From the NCBI GenBank assembly GCA_016291655.1, contig JAEEYF010000041.1, positions 25,734-89,733 of the forward strand: a stretch of 64,000 nucleotides of DNA, given 5' to 3'. The DNA comes from Lachnospiraceae bacterium. Lineage in GTDB: Bacteria; Bacillota; Clostridia; Lachnospirales; Lachnospiraceae. The position numbers and the translations under genes are program-made. The notes under the pieces are model-generated. The model did not search any database and was not told the DNA's origin. It saw only the letters and a list, made by a program, of their open reading frames with translations. This document shows positions 44,448-52,764 of the stretch, piece by piece; position 1 is the first letter of the stretch; every line of letters begins with the position of its first letter.

Positions 44448-45000
44448 CTTTTCTCCCCTTTCTTCCCATGATCCTCATGCCCCAGTCCGCAGCCTTCGGT
44501 CTGACAGCTCTGAACCTGCCTTTTTCCGCCACAGGCTCCGAGCCCGTTATTTCCTTTCCGGTTTCTTCGATAGTCATGACGCGGATTATCCTTTCCGTTT
44601 CCTCGCTGCTCCCGGGGCGCAGAAAATCAACCCTTACATGGTTCACCCCGTCTGCGGAGATCTCCGTTCCCGCATATCCCTCTTTGGTACAGCAGGAGCC
44701 CAGGCAGATCTCCCAGTCGGTCATTTCGATCACCGTTTTAAGTATCCCCGCTCCGCGGTCACGCCCTTTGTCGTACTCCGTAAGAAAACGCCTTTCTCCC
44801 ACGGAGAGGCCGAGCACACTTTCTGACAGATAGGTTCTGTACATTTTTCTCAAATCCTGGACCGTAAGCTCCTCAACCTCTTTCAGATGCTCTTCCAGCT
44901 CCGCCCTCCGTTTCATGAGAAGGATGTCGAACAGTTGCTTTCCCGTTAAGTACCCTCCGTTTTCAAAGGGCCATTCTGTCTCGTCTTTTTTTCTTTTCAT
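44428..45000 (-). CDS. Hypothetical protein of the Tad-like operon, 190 residues
   Basis: I do not recognise this protein. It is soluble and highly charged, with no signal peptide or membrane segment. The first half is helical (KQLFDILLMKRRAELEEHLK). The middle has a cysteine pair in ICLGSCCTKEGY, and the C-terminus is very basic (MGRKGRKDEKHML). It overlaps both neighbouring genes by a few bases, so it is surely part of the operon. AAGGAT lies before the ATG. Confidence 0.6.
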   Translation of the reverse strand: MKRKKDETEWPFENGGYLTGKQLFDILLMKRRAELEEHLKEVEELTVQDLRKMYRTYLSESVLGLSVGERRFLTEYDKGRDRGAGILKTVIEMTDWEICLGSCCTKEGYAGTEISADGVNHVRVDFLRPGSSEETERIIRVMTIEETGKEITGSEPVAEKGRFRAVRPKAADWGMRIMGRKGRKDEKHML

Positions 45001-45464
45001 GGTATCCTTACGGCATATGCCTTCAGTATCAAGCCGCCCTCCAGGTCCATGACCGCTTTTGTGATCGCCTCAAGTTCCTCTTCTCTGACCGGCAGGAACA
45101 CACCGTTTTTATCAAGGCCGGTAATGCTTTTTTCAGCCAGAAGCTTTTCATCCCGCCCGTCATTGAACACGACTCTCACATCAATAATGTCATTTTCCGA
45201 GATGTAGCTGCTGATCTCTATACCTTTGATCCACACCTCTCTCAAACATGACTCCGGTCCGTCCTCGACCTCCTGTGTTTCGGCAGCCGCATCCTGCTGT
45301 TGTTCTGTAGCCTTCTCCCGGATCGTTTCGGCACCGTCGGCTCTTTCACCCAGAATTCTTTCCGCAAAAAGAGCACCTGCTCCTCCGATCAAAATGAGTG
45401 CAACAAAGAGCAGGATCCGCAACACGGCTCCCAACCTGTTTTTTTCATATTTAATTTTGTACAT
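44997..45464 (-). CDS. CpaB/RcpC-like membrane protein with SAF-type domain
   Basis: The protein has one membrane segment near the N-terminus (LGAVLRILLFVALILIGGAG) and a Glu/Ala/Gln-rich linker. The outer domain reads ISSYISENDIIDVRVVFNDG and then EEELEAITKAVMDLEGGLIL, as in the SAF-type domain of CpaB/RcpC proteins in Tad systems. It is first in the operon. I prefer the ATG at 45464. An in-frame TTG at 45524 would leave only a few bases of leader after the promoter and has no ribosome binding site. Confidence 0.62.
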   Translation of the reverse strand: MYKIKYEKNRLGAVLRILLFVALILIGGAGALFAERILGERADGAETIREKATEQQQDAAAETQEVEDGPESCLREVWIKGIEISSYISENDIIDVRVVFNDGRDEKLLAEKSITGLDKNGVFLPVREEELEAITKAVMDLEGGLILKAYAVRIP

Positions 45465-45537
45465 TTTTTTTGGATCTGTTCCCGAATAATAGAATTTAAC
45501 ATTTGGAACATATGAATCTGACAATTTGACATGGCAT

Positions 45538-45566
45538 ATTATATTGTGTCACGGTAAATTTGTAAA
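45538..45566 (-). promoter_or_regulatory. Promoter of the Tad-like operon
   Basis: TTTACA (45566-45561) and TATAAT (45543-45538) are 17 bases apart on the minus strand. They lie in the AT-rich divergent gap before the first gene. No other promoter of similar quality was seen inside the operon. Confidence 0.7.
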
Positions 45567-45640
45567 GAATTATTTTTTTGAAGTTGTATTTTTTTTCATT
45601 TGAGGTTATCATTAGAAAATCAAAACGGAAGGTGACTTGA

Positions 45641-45883
45641 ATGAACAAGGCGACTGAAAAAAAGATGGCACCGCTGCTCCCCTATGATGTAACGGTAGCC
45701 GAAAACTTCAATATGTACGATTCTTTTGCCTATGTGAACAACAGGGATCGCACTTCACCCATGCTCCACACAATGGAAACGGGAAATGTGCTTAAATACT
45801 ACACCTGTTCCGTTTCCGACGATAATTTCAGGATTGGGATCGACACTCCGAAATACTTAAAGACCGATCATCACAAAAAATAA
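45641..45883 (+). CDS. Small hypothetical protein upstream of argH, 80 residues
   Basis: I do not recognise this protein. It begins MNKATEKKMAPLLPYDVTVA and contains an aromatic, polar middle (FNMYDSFAYVNNRD) and a Lys/His-rich end (KTDHHKK). There is no membrane segment. GGAAGG precedes the ATG, and argH starts 21 bases after its stop codon, so the two are probably cotranscribed. It may be a leader-type or regulatory protein, but nothing in the sequence says so. Confidence 0.6.
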   Translation: MNKATEKKMAPLLPYDVTVAENFNMYDSFAYVNNRDRTSPMLHTMETGNVLKYYTCSVSDDNFRIGIDTPKYLKTDHHKK

Positions 45884-45904
45884 TTCTATTCTAAGGAGAC
45901 AGAC

Positions 45905-47275
45905 ATGAAACTTTGGGGCGGACGTTTTACAAAGGAAGAAAACCGACTCGTACATAAATTCAACGAATCTCTTTCATTCGATCAAAGATTCTATGCCCAG
46001 GATATCAGAGGAAGCATCGCACATGTTACTATGCTCGCTGCCTGCGGCATCATTACGGATAACGAAAAAGAAACCATAATCAAGACCTTAAATGAGATCA
46101 AAGAAGAAATAGATTCCGGAAAACTGGTATTCGGAAATGAAGCAGAGGACATACATTCCTTCGTGGAAGCCGAACTCATCTCCCGCACCGGAGATACCGG
46201 AAAAAAACTTCATACGGGACGTTCCAGGAACGATCAGGTTGCTCTGGACATGCGTCTTTACACCCGCGATGTGATAGATGAGCTGGCAGTCCTTGAAACG
46301 GATCTGCTCAAGGAATTATATGCCCTCATGGAAAAAAATCTGGACACCTATATGCCCGGTTTTACCCACCTTCAAAAAGCGCAGCCTGTTACACTTGCCC
46401 ACCATCTGGGAGCTTACTTTGAAATGTTCATCAGAGACCGTTCGCGTCTTAAGGACACAAGAGAACGCATGAACTACTGCCCTCTCGGCGGCGGCGCTCT
46501 TGCAGGCACCACTTACCCTCTGGACCGCGAACTCACTGCTTCTCTGTTGGATTTTAACGGACCGACGCTCAATTCCATGGACTCCGTTTCGGACAGGGAT
46601 TATCTGCTTGAGCTTCTTTCCGACCTCTCAATAACCATGATGCACTTGAGCCGTTTTTGCGAAGAGGTCATCATGTGGAATTCGAACGAGTATCGCTTCA
46701 TCGAGCTTGACGATGCTTACTCCACCGGTTCCAGCATCATGCCTCAGAAGAAAAACCCGGATATCGCCGAGTTGATCCGCGGCAAATGCGGAAGAGTTTA
46801 CGGTCATCTGATGGCGCTTCTCACCACCATGAAGGGACTTCCTCTCGCTTACAACAAGGATATGCAGGAGGACAAGGAAGGCGCTTTCGACGCCATGGAC
46901 ACGGTTTGCGATTGTCTCGCCCTTTTTACGGATATGCTTAAGACCATCACCGTAAACAAAGAAAACATGGAGAACAGTGCAAAGAACGGCTTTACAAACG
47001 CTACGGATGCGGCTGACTGGCTCGTTAAGAACGGTGTACCCTTCCGCGACGCTCACGGCATCATCGGTCGTCTCGTGCTCCTGTGCATAGAAAAAGACAT
47101 CTCCCTGGATGAACTTCCTTTGGAGGAGTACAAAAAGATCTCCCCCGTATTCAATGAGGAGATCTATGATGCTATAGCCATGAAAACCTGTGTGGACAAG
47201 AGAAACACGATCGGCGCTCCCGGCAGGAAGGCCATGGAAAAGGTACTCGAAAAATACAAAGATCTTATTTCCTGA
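45905..47275 (+). CDS. argH: Argininosuccinate lyase
   Basis: This 456-residue enzyme splits argininosuccinate to arginine and fumarate, the last step of arginine synthesis. It starts MKLWGGRFTKE. The substrate-binding TGRSRNDQVALDMR, the HLQKAQPVTLAHH region with the catalytic His, and the family signature GSSIMPQKKNPD with the catalytic Ser are intact. AAGGAGACAG precedes the ATG. The usual partner argG is not in the window. Its 3' end overlaps the convergent glycosyltransferase gene by 11 bases. Confidence 0.97.
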   Translation: MKLWGGRFTKEENRLVHKFNESLSFDQRFYAQDIRGSIAHVTMLAACGIITDNEKETIIKTLNEIKEEIDSGKLVFGNEAEDIHSFVEAELISRTGDTGKKLHTGRSRNDQVALDMRLYTRDVIDELAVLETDLLKELYALMEKNLDTYMPGFTHLQKAQPVTLAHHLGAYFEMFIRDRSRLKDTRERMNYCPLGGGALAGTTYPLDRELTASLLDFNGPTLNSMDSVSDRDYLLELLSDLSITMMHLSRFCEEVIMWNSNEYRFIELDDAYSTGSSIMPQKKNPDIAELIRGKCGRVYGHLMALLTTMKGLPLAYNKDMQEDKEGAFDAMDTVCDCLALFTDMLKTITVNKENMENSAKNGFTNATDAADWLVKNGVPFRDAHGIIGRLVLLCIEKDISLDELPLEEYKKISPVFNEEIYDAIAMKTCVDKRNTIGAPGRKAMEKVLEKYKDLIS

Positions 47276-48152
47276 TCTTTTTTCTTCTTCCCTTTAACAC
47301 TCCAAGATATCTTGCTGCGCAATTCAGCAGGAATTTAAAAGCCATTCTGCGCTTTTTGTGCTCTTTGAGCTTACCGAGAACATATTTCACATATCTTCTT
47401 CCCTCTTTTTCCGAGGGAAGTTTTTTGTATATCTCGGGATGAGCCGCCTGGTTTACGCCGAGCAAAAAGCTTCTGCGATAGTTTTCCCTAATGCTGTAAT
47501 CATGGGAATGATACACTCTCGCACCTGCGGCATAGGCCAGGGTCCCTCCGCTCTGAAGGAGCTTGTAGGCATAATTCATATCCTCCGCAAAGCCACCCTC
47601 CCGGTCAAAACCGCCGAGTCTCTCAAAAACCGCTCTGTCATAGATCATGCAGGTGTCGGAGCAAAAGATTGCCTTGATACCGTACCTGCCCAGATCCTTC
47701 TTTTTTCTCTTATAAGAATCCTCCGGATAATTAAAAGTCCGGGTGAGCTTTTCCGTGAGAGGCGCGTCCTCATAGGCTATCTGTCTTGCAAAAGCCGCTC
47801 CCGCGCCCTTTTCCAACGCTGTCTTCAGCCTTTGCACCATTACATTGTCATAGGGGATCGCATCCTGAGTCATGAAAAGGATCGCATCCGCATCGGAAAG
47901 CTTCGCAGCCACCTGTCTTGTGGCTGCATGATCATAATCGCTTTGTCTGACCGGATAGATATCGATCGGAATGTTTCTCTGCAAAAAAGAGGCTTCGATC
48001 TCCGTCTTAAGCTTTTCGCAATCCCCTTCCTCAAGAACGGTATTTGCGAGAATGATCCTGTTGGGAAGCACAGTCTGATCCCCGAGTTTTTTAATGAGCT
48101 TATATAATTTAACATCCGGCTTAAAAACCGGAATGATAACATCTATTGTCAT
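47265..48152 (-). CDS. Family 2 glycosyltransferase (rhamnosyltransferase-like)
   Basis: This 295-residue GT-A fold enzyme begins MTIDVIIPVFKPD. It has the LFMTQDAIPYD metal/acceptor region and GGFDREGGFAEDMNYAYKL with the ED pair typical of this family. It probably adds a sugar to a surface glycan. The donor cannot be told. The C-terminus is very basic (KGRRKKIRK), suggesting membrane association. CGAGGTAG precedes the ATG. It is a single gene converging on argH with no terminator between them. Confidence 0.85.
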   Translation of the reverse strand: MTIDVIIPVFKPDVKLYKLIKKLGDQTVLPNRIILANTVLEEGDCEKLKTEIEASFLQRNIPIDIYPVRQSDYDHAATRQVAAKLSDADAILFMTQDAIPYDNVMVQRLKTALEKGAGAAFARQIAYEDAPLTEKLTRTFNYPEDSYKRKKKDLGRYGIKAIFCSDTCMIYDRAVFERLGGFDREGGFAEDMNYAYKLLQSGGTLAYAAGARVYHSHDYSIRENYRRSFLLGVNQAAHPEIYKKLPSEKEGRRYVKYVLGKLKEHKKRRMAFKFLLNCAARYLGVLKGRRKKIRK

Positions 48153-48211
48153 GGCACTACCTCGAAGGTTTATTTCTATTATTGTATGACATTTTTCTCT
48201 TTTTCACAACA

Positions 48212-48258
48212 CAAAAAAACGCCGCTTAAACCGCCTTCAAAAACGGTTAAGCGACGTT
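48212..48258 (-). terminator. Terminator of the pot operon
   Basis: On the minus strand AACGTCGCTTAACCG pairs with CGGTTTAAGCGGCGTT with minor mismatch and is followed by TTTTTTG. It lies 14 bases past the potD stop codon. Confidence 0.85.
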
Positions 48259-48271
48259 AATGCTTTATTTA

Positions 48272-49324
48272 TCAGTCATTTGCGACGATCTTGGTCCAAA
48301 GATCGCTGGTAAGACGTCTGATGGTCTCATTGTCATGGAAGATCTCATCAAGCTCGTAGGTTCTGGGATAATATGCCTCGTTGCCCTCATATTCTCCGCC
48401 GGGAGCGGTAACCTTATCAAGCACATTTTTGTTGGGGGAAGCATAGCCTGCTGTGATCGTGTTGTCAAGGCAAGCCTCTTCGGAAAGCATATAATTAATG
48501 AACTTGTTGGCAAGTGTGGGATTCTCGGCATTTGCAGGGATTACCATAGCATCGCACCAGATGTTGGTTCCGCATGCGGGAGTGAAGTAGCCCATCTCCT
48601 CATTCTCTCCGAGAACATAAGCTGCATCACCGCTGTACATTATGGCAAGATCTTTTTCTCCGTTTGCCATCGCATCGATCACGTAATCGGTCTTATAGCT
48701 GGGATTTGTTGCCTCATCCACCTCGAGCAGCCATTTGTAAGCTTCGTTGATCTGCGCTTCATCCTCCGTGTTGCAGGAATAGCCCAGGCTCTTAAGAGCG
48801 ATCATGAAGCTGTCTCTTGAAGAATTGTACATGAAAACCCTGTCTCTGTACTTGGGATTCTTCATGATGGCAAAGCCTTCATTTTCAAGTTCGCTTTTAT
48901 CAACCTTGGTCTTGTTGTAGACAATGCCCACGGTACCCCAGAAATAAGGTGCCGAGTAAGTGTTGTCCGGGTCGAAACCCAATCCCTTGACACCGTCCGC
49001 AAGAGCGGAAAGGTTAGGGATCGCAGCCTTGTCTATGGGCTGGATCATCTTTTCATTGATCATGCGCTCGATCATATAATCCGAAGGCACCAAAACATCA
49101 TAAGTGGTTCCTCCGCCGAGCTTGGTGTACATCATCTCATTTGAATCGTAGTAATCAAGGATCACTCTGCAATTGTACTCTTTTTCAAAGTTGGAAATGA
49201 CATCTTCTCCGAGGTACTCTCCCCAGATGTAAAGCTTGAGTTTTTCCTTTTCGCCGCCGCAGCCCGCAAAGCAGGAAGCGATCATAGCCAATAGAACAGC
49301 CGCGATAACGATCTTCTTTTTCAT
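48272..49324 (-). CDS. potD: Spermidine/putrescine-binding lipoprotein PotD
   Basis: The 350-residue solute-binding protein has a lipoprotein signal (IVIAAVLLAMIASCFAGC). The mature part has KLKLYIWGEYLGEDVISNFE, YDVLVPSDYMIERM and APYFWGTVGIVYNKTK, all typical of PotD/PotF. It captures polyamines for the ABC transporter. The ATG at 49324 follows AAAGGAGA. A longer in-frame GTG start would span that site. It is last in the potABCD operon, and a terminator follows. Confidence 0.95.
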   Translation of the reverse strand: MKKKIVIAAVLLAMIASCFAGCGGEKEKLKLYIWGEYLGEDVISNFEKEYNCRVILDYYDSNEMMYTKLGGGTTYDVLVPSDYMIERMINEKMIQPIDKAAIPNLSALADGVKGLGFDPDNTYSAPYFWGTVGIVYNKTKVDKSELENEGFAIMKNPKYRDRVFMYNSSRDSFMIALKSLGYSCNTEDEAQINEAYKWLLEVDEATNPSYKTDYVIDAMANGEKDLAIMYSGDAAYVLGENEEMGYFTPACGTNIWCDAMVIPANAENPTLANKFINYMLSEEACLDNTITAGYASPNKNVLDKVTAPGGEYEGNEAYYPRTYELDEIFHDNETIRRLTSDLWTKIVAND

Positions 49325-49379
49325 CCTTATATATCTCCTTTTGTTCACAATAAATTACATTTCGCACATAATATAATAA

Positions 49380-50180
49380 TTAAACCGGTAATGCAAGTGT
49401 TTTCTTTTTTGCCAGTCTATCGGGCAATACATTGGCCAGCAGCAGGAAAACGGAAATGATCGCGGTAACAAGCGTTGCAAGAGCATTAATGGAGGGGTTC
49501 ACACGCTTCGACATGGTGTAGACTATGATCGATATGTTCGAGATACCGTTGCCCTGTACAAAGAAAGAGATCACAAAATCATCGAAACTCATCGTAAAGG
49601 CTGTGAGCGCTCCGGAAACGATGCCCGGCATTATCTGAGGGATGATCACCTTCACCAGAGCATATACGGGAGTTGCACCGAGATCCATCGCCGCCTCCGC
49701 CAGATTGGGATCCAGCCCTCTCAGTCTCGGCATTACACTTAAGATGACATAGGGCGTACAGAACATCACATGAGCAAGCAGCATGGTGGTAAATCCGCTT
49801 TTTATATGCAATGTCGCAAAAAGTACCAGGAGACCGATGGCCGTAACGATGTCAGGATTCATGATGGGGAGGTTGTTGATCTGCTCCACTGCCATTTTAA
49901 GCCCCTTATTGCTCTTGGAAAGTCCGATGGCAGTCAAGGTTCCGAATACGGTTGAAATGAGTGTTGCAAGCAGAGCGATCACGATGGTATAGAATACCGC
50001 TTCCATCATTTCCCTGTTCTGAAACATCTTGCCGTACCATTTCGTGGAAAAGCCCGTAAATTTTGTCAGGGATTTACCTTCATTAAACGAAAAGATCACG
50101 GCATAAAGGATCGGCGCATAGAAAAAGGCAGCCAAAACCCACATCAATATTTTGGATGATAATTTGTTTTGTCTTTTCAT
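49380..50180 (-). CDS. potC: Spermidine/putrescine ABC transporter permease PotC
   Basis: This 266-residue permease has six membrane segments and the EAA coupling motif EAAMDLGATPVYALVKVIIP. FSFNEGKSLTKFTGFSTKWY in the first outer loop is characteristic of PotC. It pairs with PotB to form the membrane channel. The ATG at 50180 overlaps the potB stop codon (TGATG), and GAGG lies just before it. The next gene is potD. Confidence 0.93.
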   Translation of the reverse strand: MKRQNKLSSKILMWVLAAFFYAPILYAVIFSFNEGKSLTKFTGFSTKWYGKMFQNREMMEAVFYTIVIALLATLISTVFGTLTAIGLSKSNKGLKMAVEQINNLPIMNPDIVTAIGLLVLFATLHIKSGFTTMLLAHVMFCTPYVILSVMPRLRGLDPNLAEAAMDLGATPVYALVKVIIPQIMPGIVSGALTAFTMSFDDFVISFFVQGNGISNISIIVYTMSKRVNPSINALATLVTAIISVFLLLANVLPDRLAKKKTLALPV

Positions 50181-51019
50181 CAATTTCCTCTCTGATCCAT
50201 GATCTCCGTTTTATCCGCTTTACGCGTGAAGTACATGGAAACGATAATGATAATGACCATGATCAACGAAACCGCACTTCCGAAATTCCAGTTTTCGGTG
50301 GTGAGGAACTGTGTTTCGATAAGGTTACCTATCATGTAATAACGTCCGCCTCCCAGCATCTCCGGGATGTAGAAGCTTGAAACCGCAGGCAGGAACACGA
50401 GCGTAATGCCGCTTAATATGCCCGGTACCGAAAGTGGAAGGGTGATCCTTAAGAAGCTCCTGGTCTTGTTTGCTCCGAGATCCGCCGCCGCTTCCAAAAG
50501 ACTGCGATCCAGCTTGGAAAGGGATGTATATATCTGGATTATCATAAACGGCAGGAAATTGTAGACCATGCCCAATACTACGGCAAAGCTTGTATCCAGC
50601 ATGGGAATCGGTCCAAGACCAAACAATCCCAAAAACCTGTTTATCACACCGTCATTCTGCAATATGCCTCTCCAGGCATATGTCCTGACCATCATGTTGA
50701 TCCAGGTGGGGAAAGTGATGAGCAATATCCATCTCATCTTTACGCCTTCCGCGCATTTGGAAATAAAATATCCCGCGGGATAACCGATCAGCAAACATAT
50801 GACCGTAGTGACCACCGCTATTTTGAGGCTTCTCCACAGCACATCGATGAACACGCTGTCAGAGAAGAATTTTTTAAAATTGTCCAAGGTCAAAACGAAG
50901 TCAAGGACCGCGTTCCCGTCTTTCGAAAAGGCATAGAACATAATGAGCAGCATCGGAGCCACTACCATCACCGATATCCATGCCACGTAGGGATAGACCA
51001 TCTTTTTGTAATGTTTCAT
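50180..51019 (-). CDS. potB: Spermidine/putrescine ABC transporter permease PotB
   Basis: This 279-residue permease has six membrane segments and the EAA loop LEAAADLGANKTRSFLRITL. The outer-loop stretch RTYAWRGILQNDGVINRFLG is typical of PotB. It works with PotC and PotA in polyamine uptake. The start lies 7 bases after the potA stop codon, and the end overlaps potC. Confidence 0.93.
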   Translation of the reverse strand: MKHYKKMVYPYVAWISVMVVAPMLLIMFYAFSKDGNAVLDFVLTLDNFKKFFSDSVFIDVLWRSLKIAVVTTVICLLIGYPAGYFISKCAEGVKMRWILLITFPTWINMMVRTYAWRGILQNDGVINRFLGLFGLGPIPMLDTSFAVVLGMVYNFLPFMIIQIYTSLSKLDRSLLEAAADLGANKTRSFLRITLPLSVPGILSGITLVFLPAVSSFYIPEMLGGGRYYMIGNLIETQFLTTENWNFGSAVSLIMVIIIIVSMYFTRKADKTEIMDQRGN

Positions 51020-51026
51020 TCTCGCC

Positions 51027-52601
51027 CTATTCTCCCATTTCTTTCTTCATAATGTGAATGTCCTCAGGCGAAAACTTGAGTCCCACCTGCGCACCGACTT
51101 CATACTTGTCCGTAGTGTCGATCTTGTATTCGTAACCCTGTGTTTTAAAGGTCACCTTGTAGGTCCCGGGAACAATGTTTTCCGGATCAAAGTCATAAAC
51201 GACATCGGTTATCTGAACCGAAGATCCGTCCTCCAGATCGTCGGCATAGGCGTTTGCCCAGATCTTAAGGTCTGTTTTCAACGCGATACTTTCAACCAGT
51301 TCGTCAGCCTTTTTAAAGAAATTAACCGCATATATCTCCTCACCGTATTCCTCGTCCACAACCTTGTTTATCTCATCAACGATCATGTTTACGGTAACGC
51401 TGGTTCCCGCAGCTGTAGAGAATGTAACGGGATAGGTTCCCTTCTCCTTTTTAATATCATAAACCACGCTGTTAATGGAAATACGTTCGTCATTTTCGGG
51501 ATTCCAGGCTTGAGCATCGGCTCTGTTGATGATGAAACCGTCGCTCAGTTCGTCTATGTCCAGGATATCCAGATAGAAATCGTTGGCATCCATCATCTCT
51601 CCGGCGCTTTCATTTTTAACCGGCTTGTCCTCCGTAACTATCATATCGACTGTAATAGCCGTACCTGCACTGGTCTCCACGACCGTTTCATAGTGAACGC
51701 CTTTAAAAAGAACGGATTTTACTATACCGCGGAGCTTTCCCGATCTGGGTCCCACGATGTCCAGATCCTCGGGACGGATGACCACATCAACGGGAACATT
51801 TTTGCCGAAGCCCGAATCTACACATTCGAAGATCCTGTCCTCGAAGCTTACCTTGTAATCTTCCACCATAACTCCGTCAACAATGTTGCTGTCGCCGATG
51901 AAATTGGCCACATAGCGGTTAACGGGCTCATTGTATATGTCTGTGGGAGATCCTATCTGCTGGATCTCTCCTTCCTTCATTACCACGACCTTGTCAGACA
52001 TGGTGAGGGCTTCTTCCTGATCGTGCGTTACAAAAATGAAGGTGATCCCGACTTCTCTCTGTATCCTCTTAAGCTCGCGCTGCATCTCCTTACGGAGTTT
52101 TGCATCCAGTGCGCTTAAAGGTTCATCCAGCAGCAGCACCTTCGGCTCATTTACAAGAGCACGGGCGATGGCCACTCTCTGCTGCTGTCCTCCGGACATT
52201 TCGTTTATGCCTCTTTTGGCAAAGTCCTCAAGTCCCACCAGCTTCAGCATTCTGGTCACCTTCTGTTCAACTATGTCCTTCGGCTCTTTTTTTATGTTGA
52301 GACCGAAAGCAACATTGTCATAAACATTCATATGCGGAAAAAGGGCATATCTCTGGAAGACGGTATTAAGGTCGCGTTTATACGGAGGAAGTGTCGTTAT
52401 ATCCTCTCCGTCAAAAACGACGTTGCCCTCGTCCGGTTCAAGGAAACCGCCGAGGATCCTTAAAAGTGTTGTCTTGCCGCATCCCGACGGACCGAGCAGA
52501 GTAACGAACTCATTTTCATAAATATCAAGGTTGATCCCCTTTAATACCAACTGTCCGTCAAAATTCTTAACAATATTTCTGAATTGAACCAGCTTCTTCA
52601 T
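51027..52601 (-). CDS. potA: Polyamine ABC transporter ATPase PotA with a large extra domain in the TOBE region
   Basis: The ATPase core is complete: Walker [10 protein letters not shown], signature [15 protein letters not shown], Walker [12 protein letters not shown] and H-loop FVTHDQEEA. PotA proteins are usually 350-380 residues, but this one has 524. After the first TOBE strand ([20 protein letters not shown], about residue 290) come ~160 extra residues with two repeats of the type GT(A/S)(I/V)TV(D/N)MIV. The last TOBE segment ([17 protein letters not shown]) follows. GGAGGG stands before the ATG at 52601. An in-frame ATG at 52622 is less likely. Confidence 0.93.
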   Translation of the reverse strand: MKKLVQFRNIVKNFDGQLVLKGINLDIYENEFVTLLGPSGCGKTTLLRILGGFLEPDEGNVVFDGEDITTLPPYKRDLNTVFQRYALFPHMNVYDNVAFGLNIKKEPKDIVEQKVTRMLKLVGLEDFAKRGINEMSGGQQQRVAIARALVNEPKVLLLDEPLSALDAKLRKEMQRELKRIQREVGITFIFVTHDQEEALTMSDKVVVMKEGEIQQIGSPTDIYNEPVNRYVANFIGDSNIVDGVMVEDYKVSFEDRIFECVDSGFGKNVPVDVVIRPEDLDIVGPRSGKLRGIVKSVLFKGVHYETVVETSAGTAITVDMIVTEDKPVKNESAGEMMDANDFYLDILDIDELSDGFIINRADAQAWNPENDERISINSVVYDIKKEKGTYPVTFSTAAGTSVTVNMIVDEINKVVDEEYGEEIYAVNFFKKADELVESIALKTDLKIWANAYADDLEDGSSVQITDVVYDFDPENIVPGTYKVTFKTQGYEYKIDTTDKYEVGAQVGLKFSPEDIHIMKKEMGE

Positions 52602-52700
52602 TTTAGCCGTTCCCTCCCGCATAATTTGTACGCTTTAAGCAATGTGCATTATATTACATAATTATACAAAAGTCATCTGATTTTTTCCCATAATTAAGGT

Positions 52701-52729
52701 TTGAATATATAATCAAAATATGCTAAACT
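52701..52729 (+). promoter_or_regulatory. Promoter of the penicillin-binding protein gene
   Basis: TTGAAT (52701-52706) and TAAACT (52724-52729) are 17 bases apart, 36 bases before the start codon. The gap is shared with the divergent potA gene. Confidence 0.6.
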
Positions 52730-52764
52730 TAAAAATTGAATTTTATGTTTAACGGAAGGCTTCT

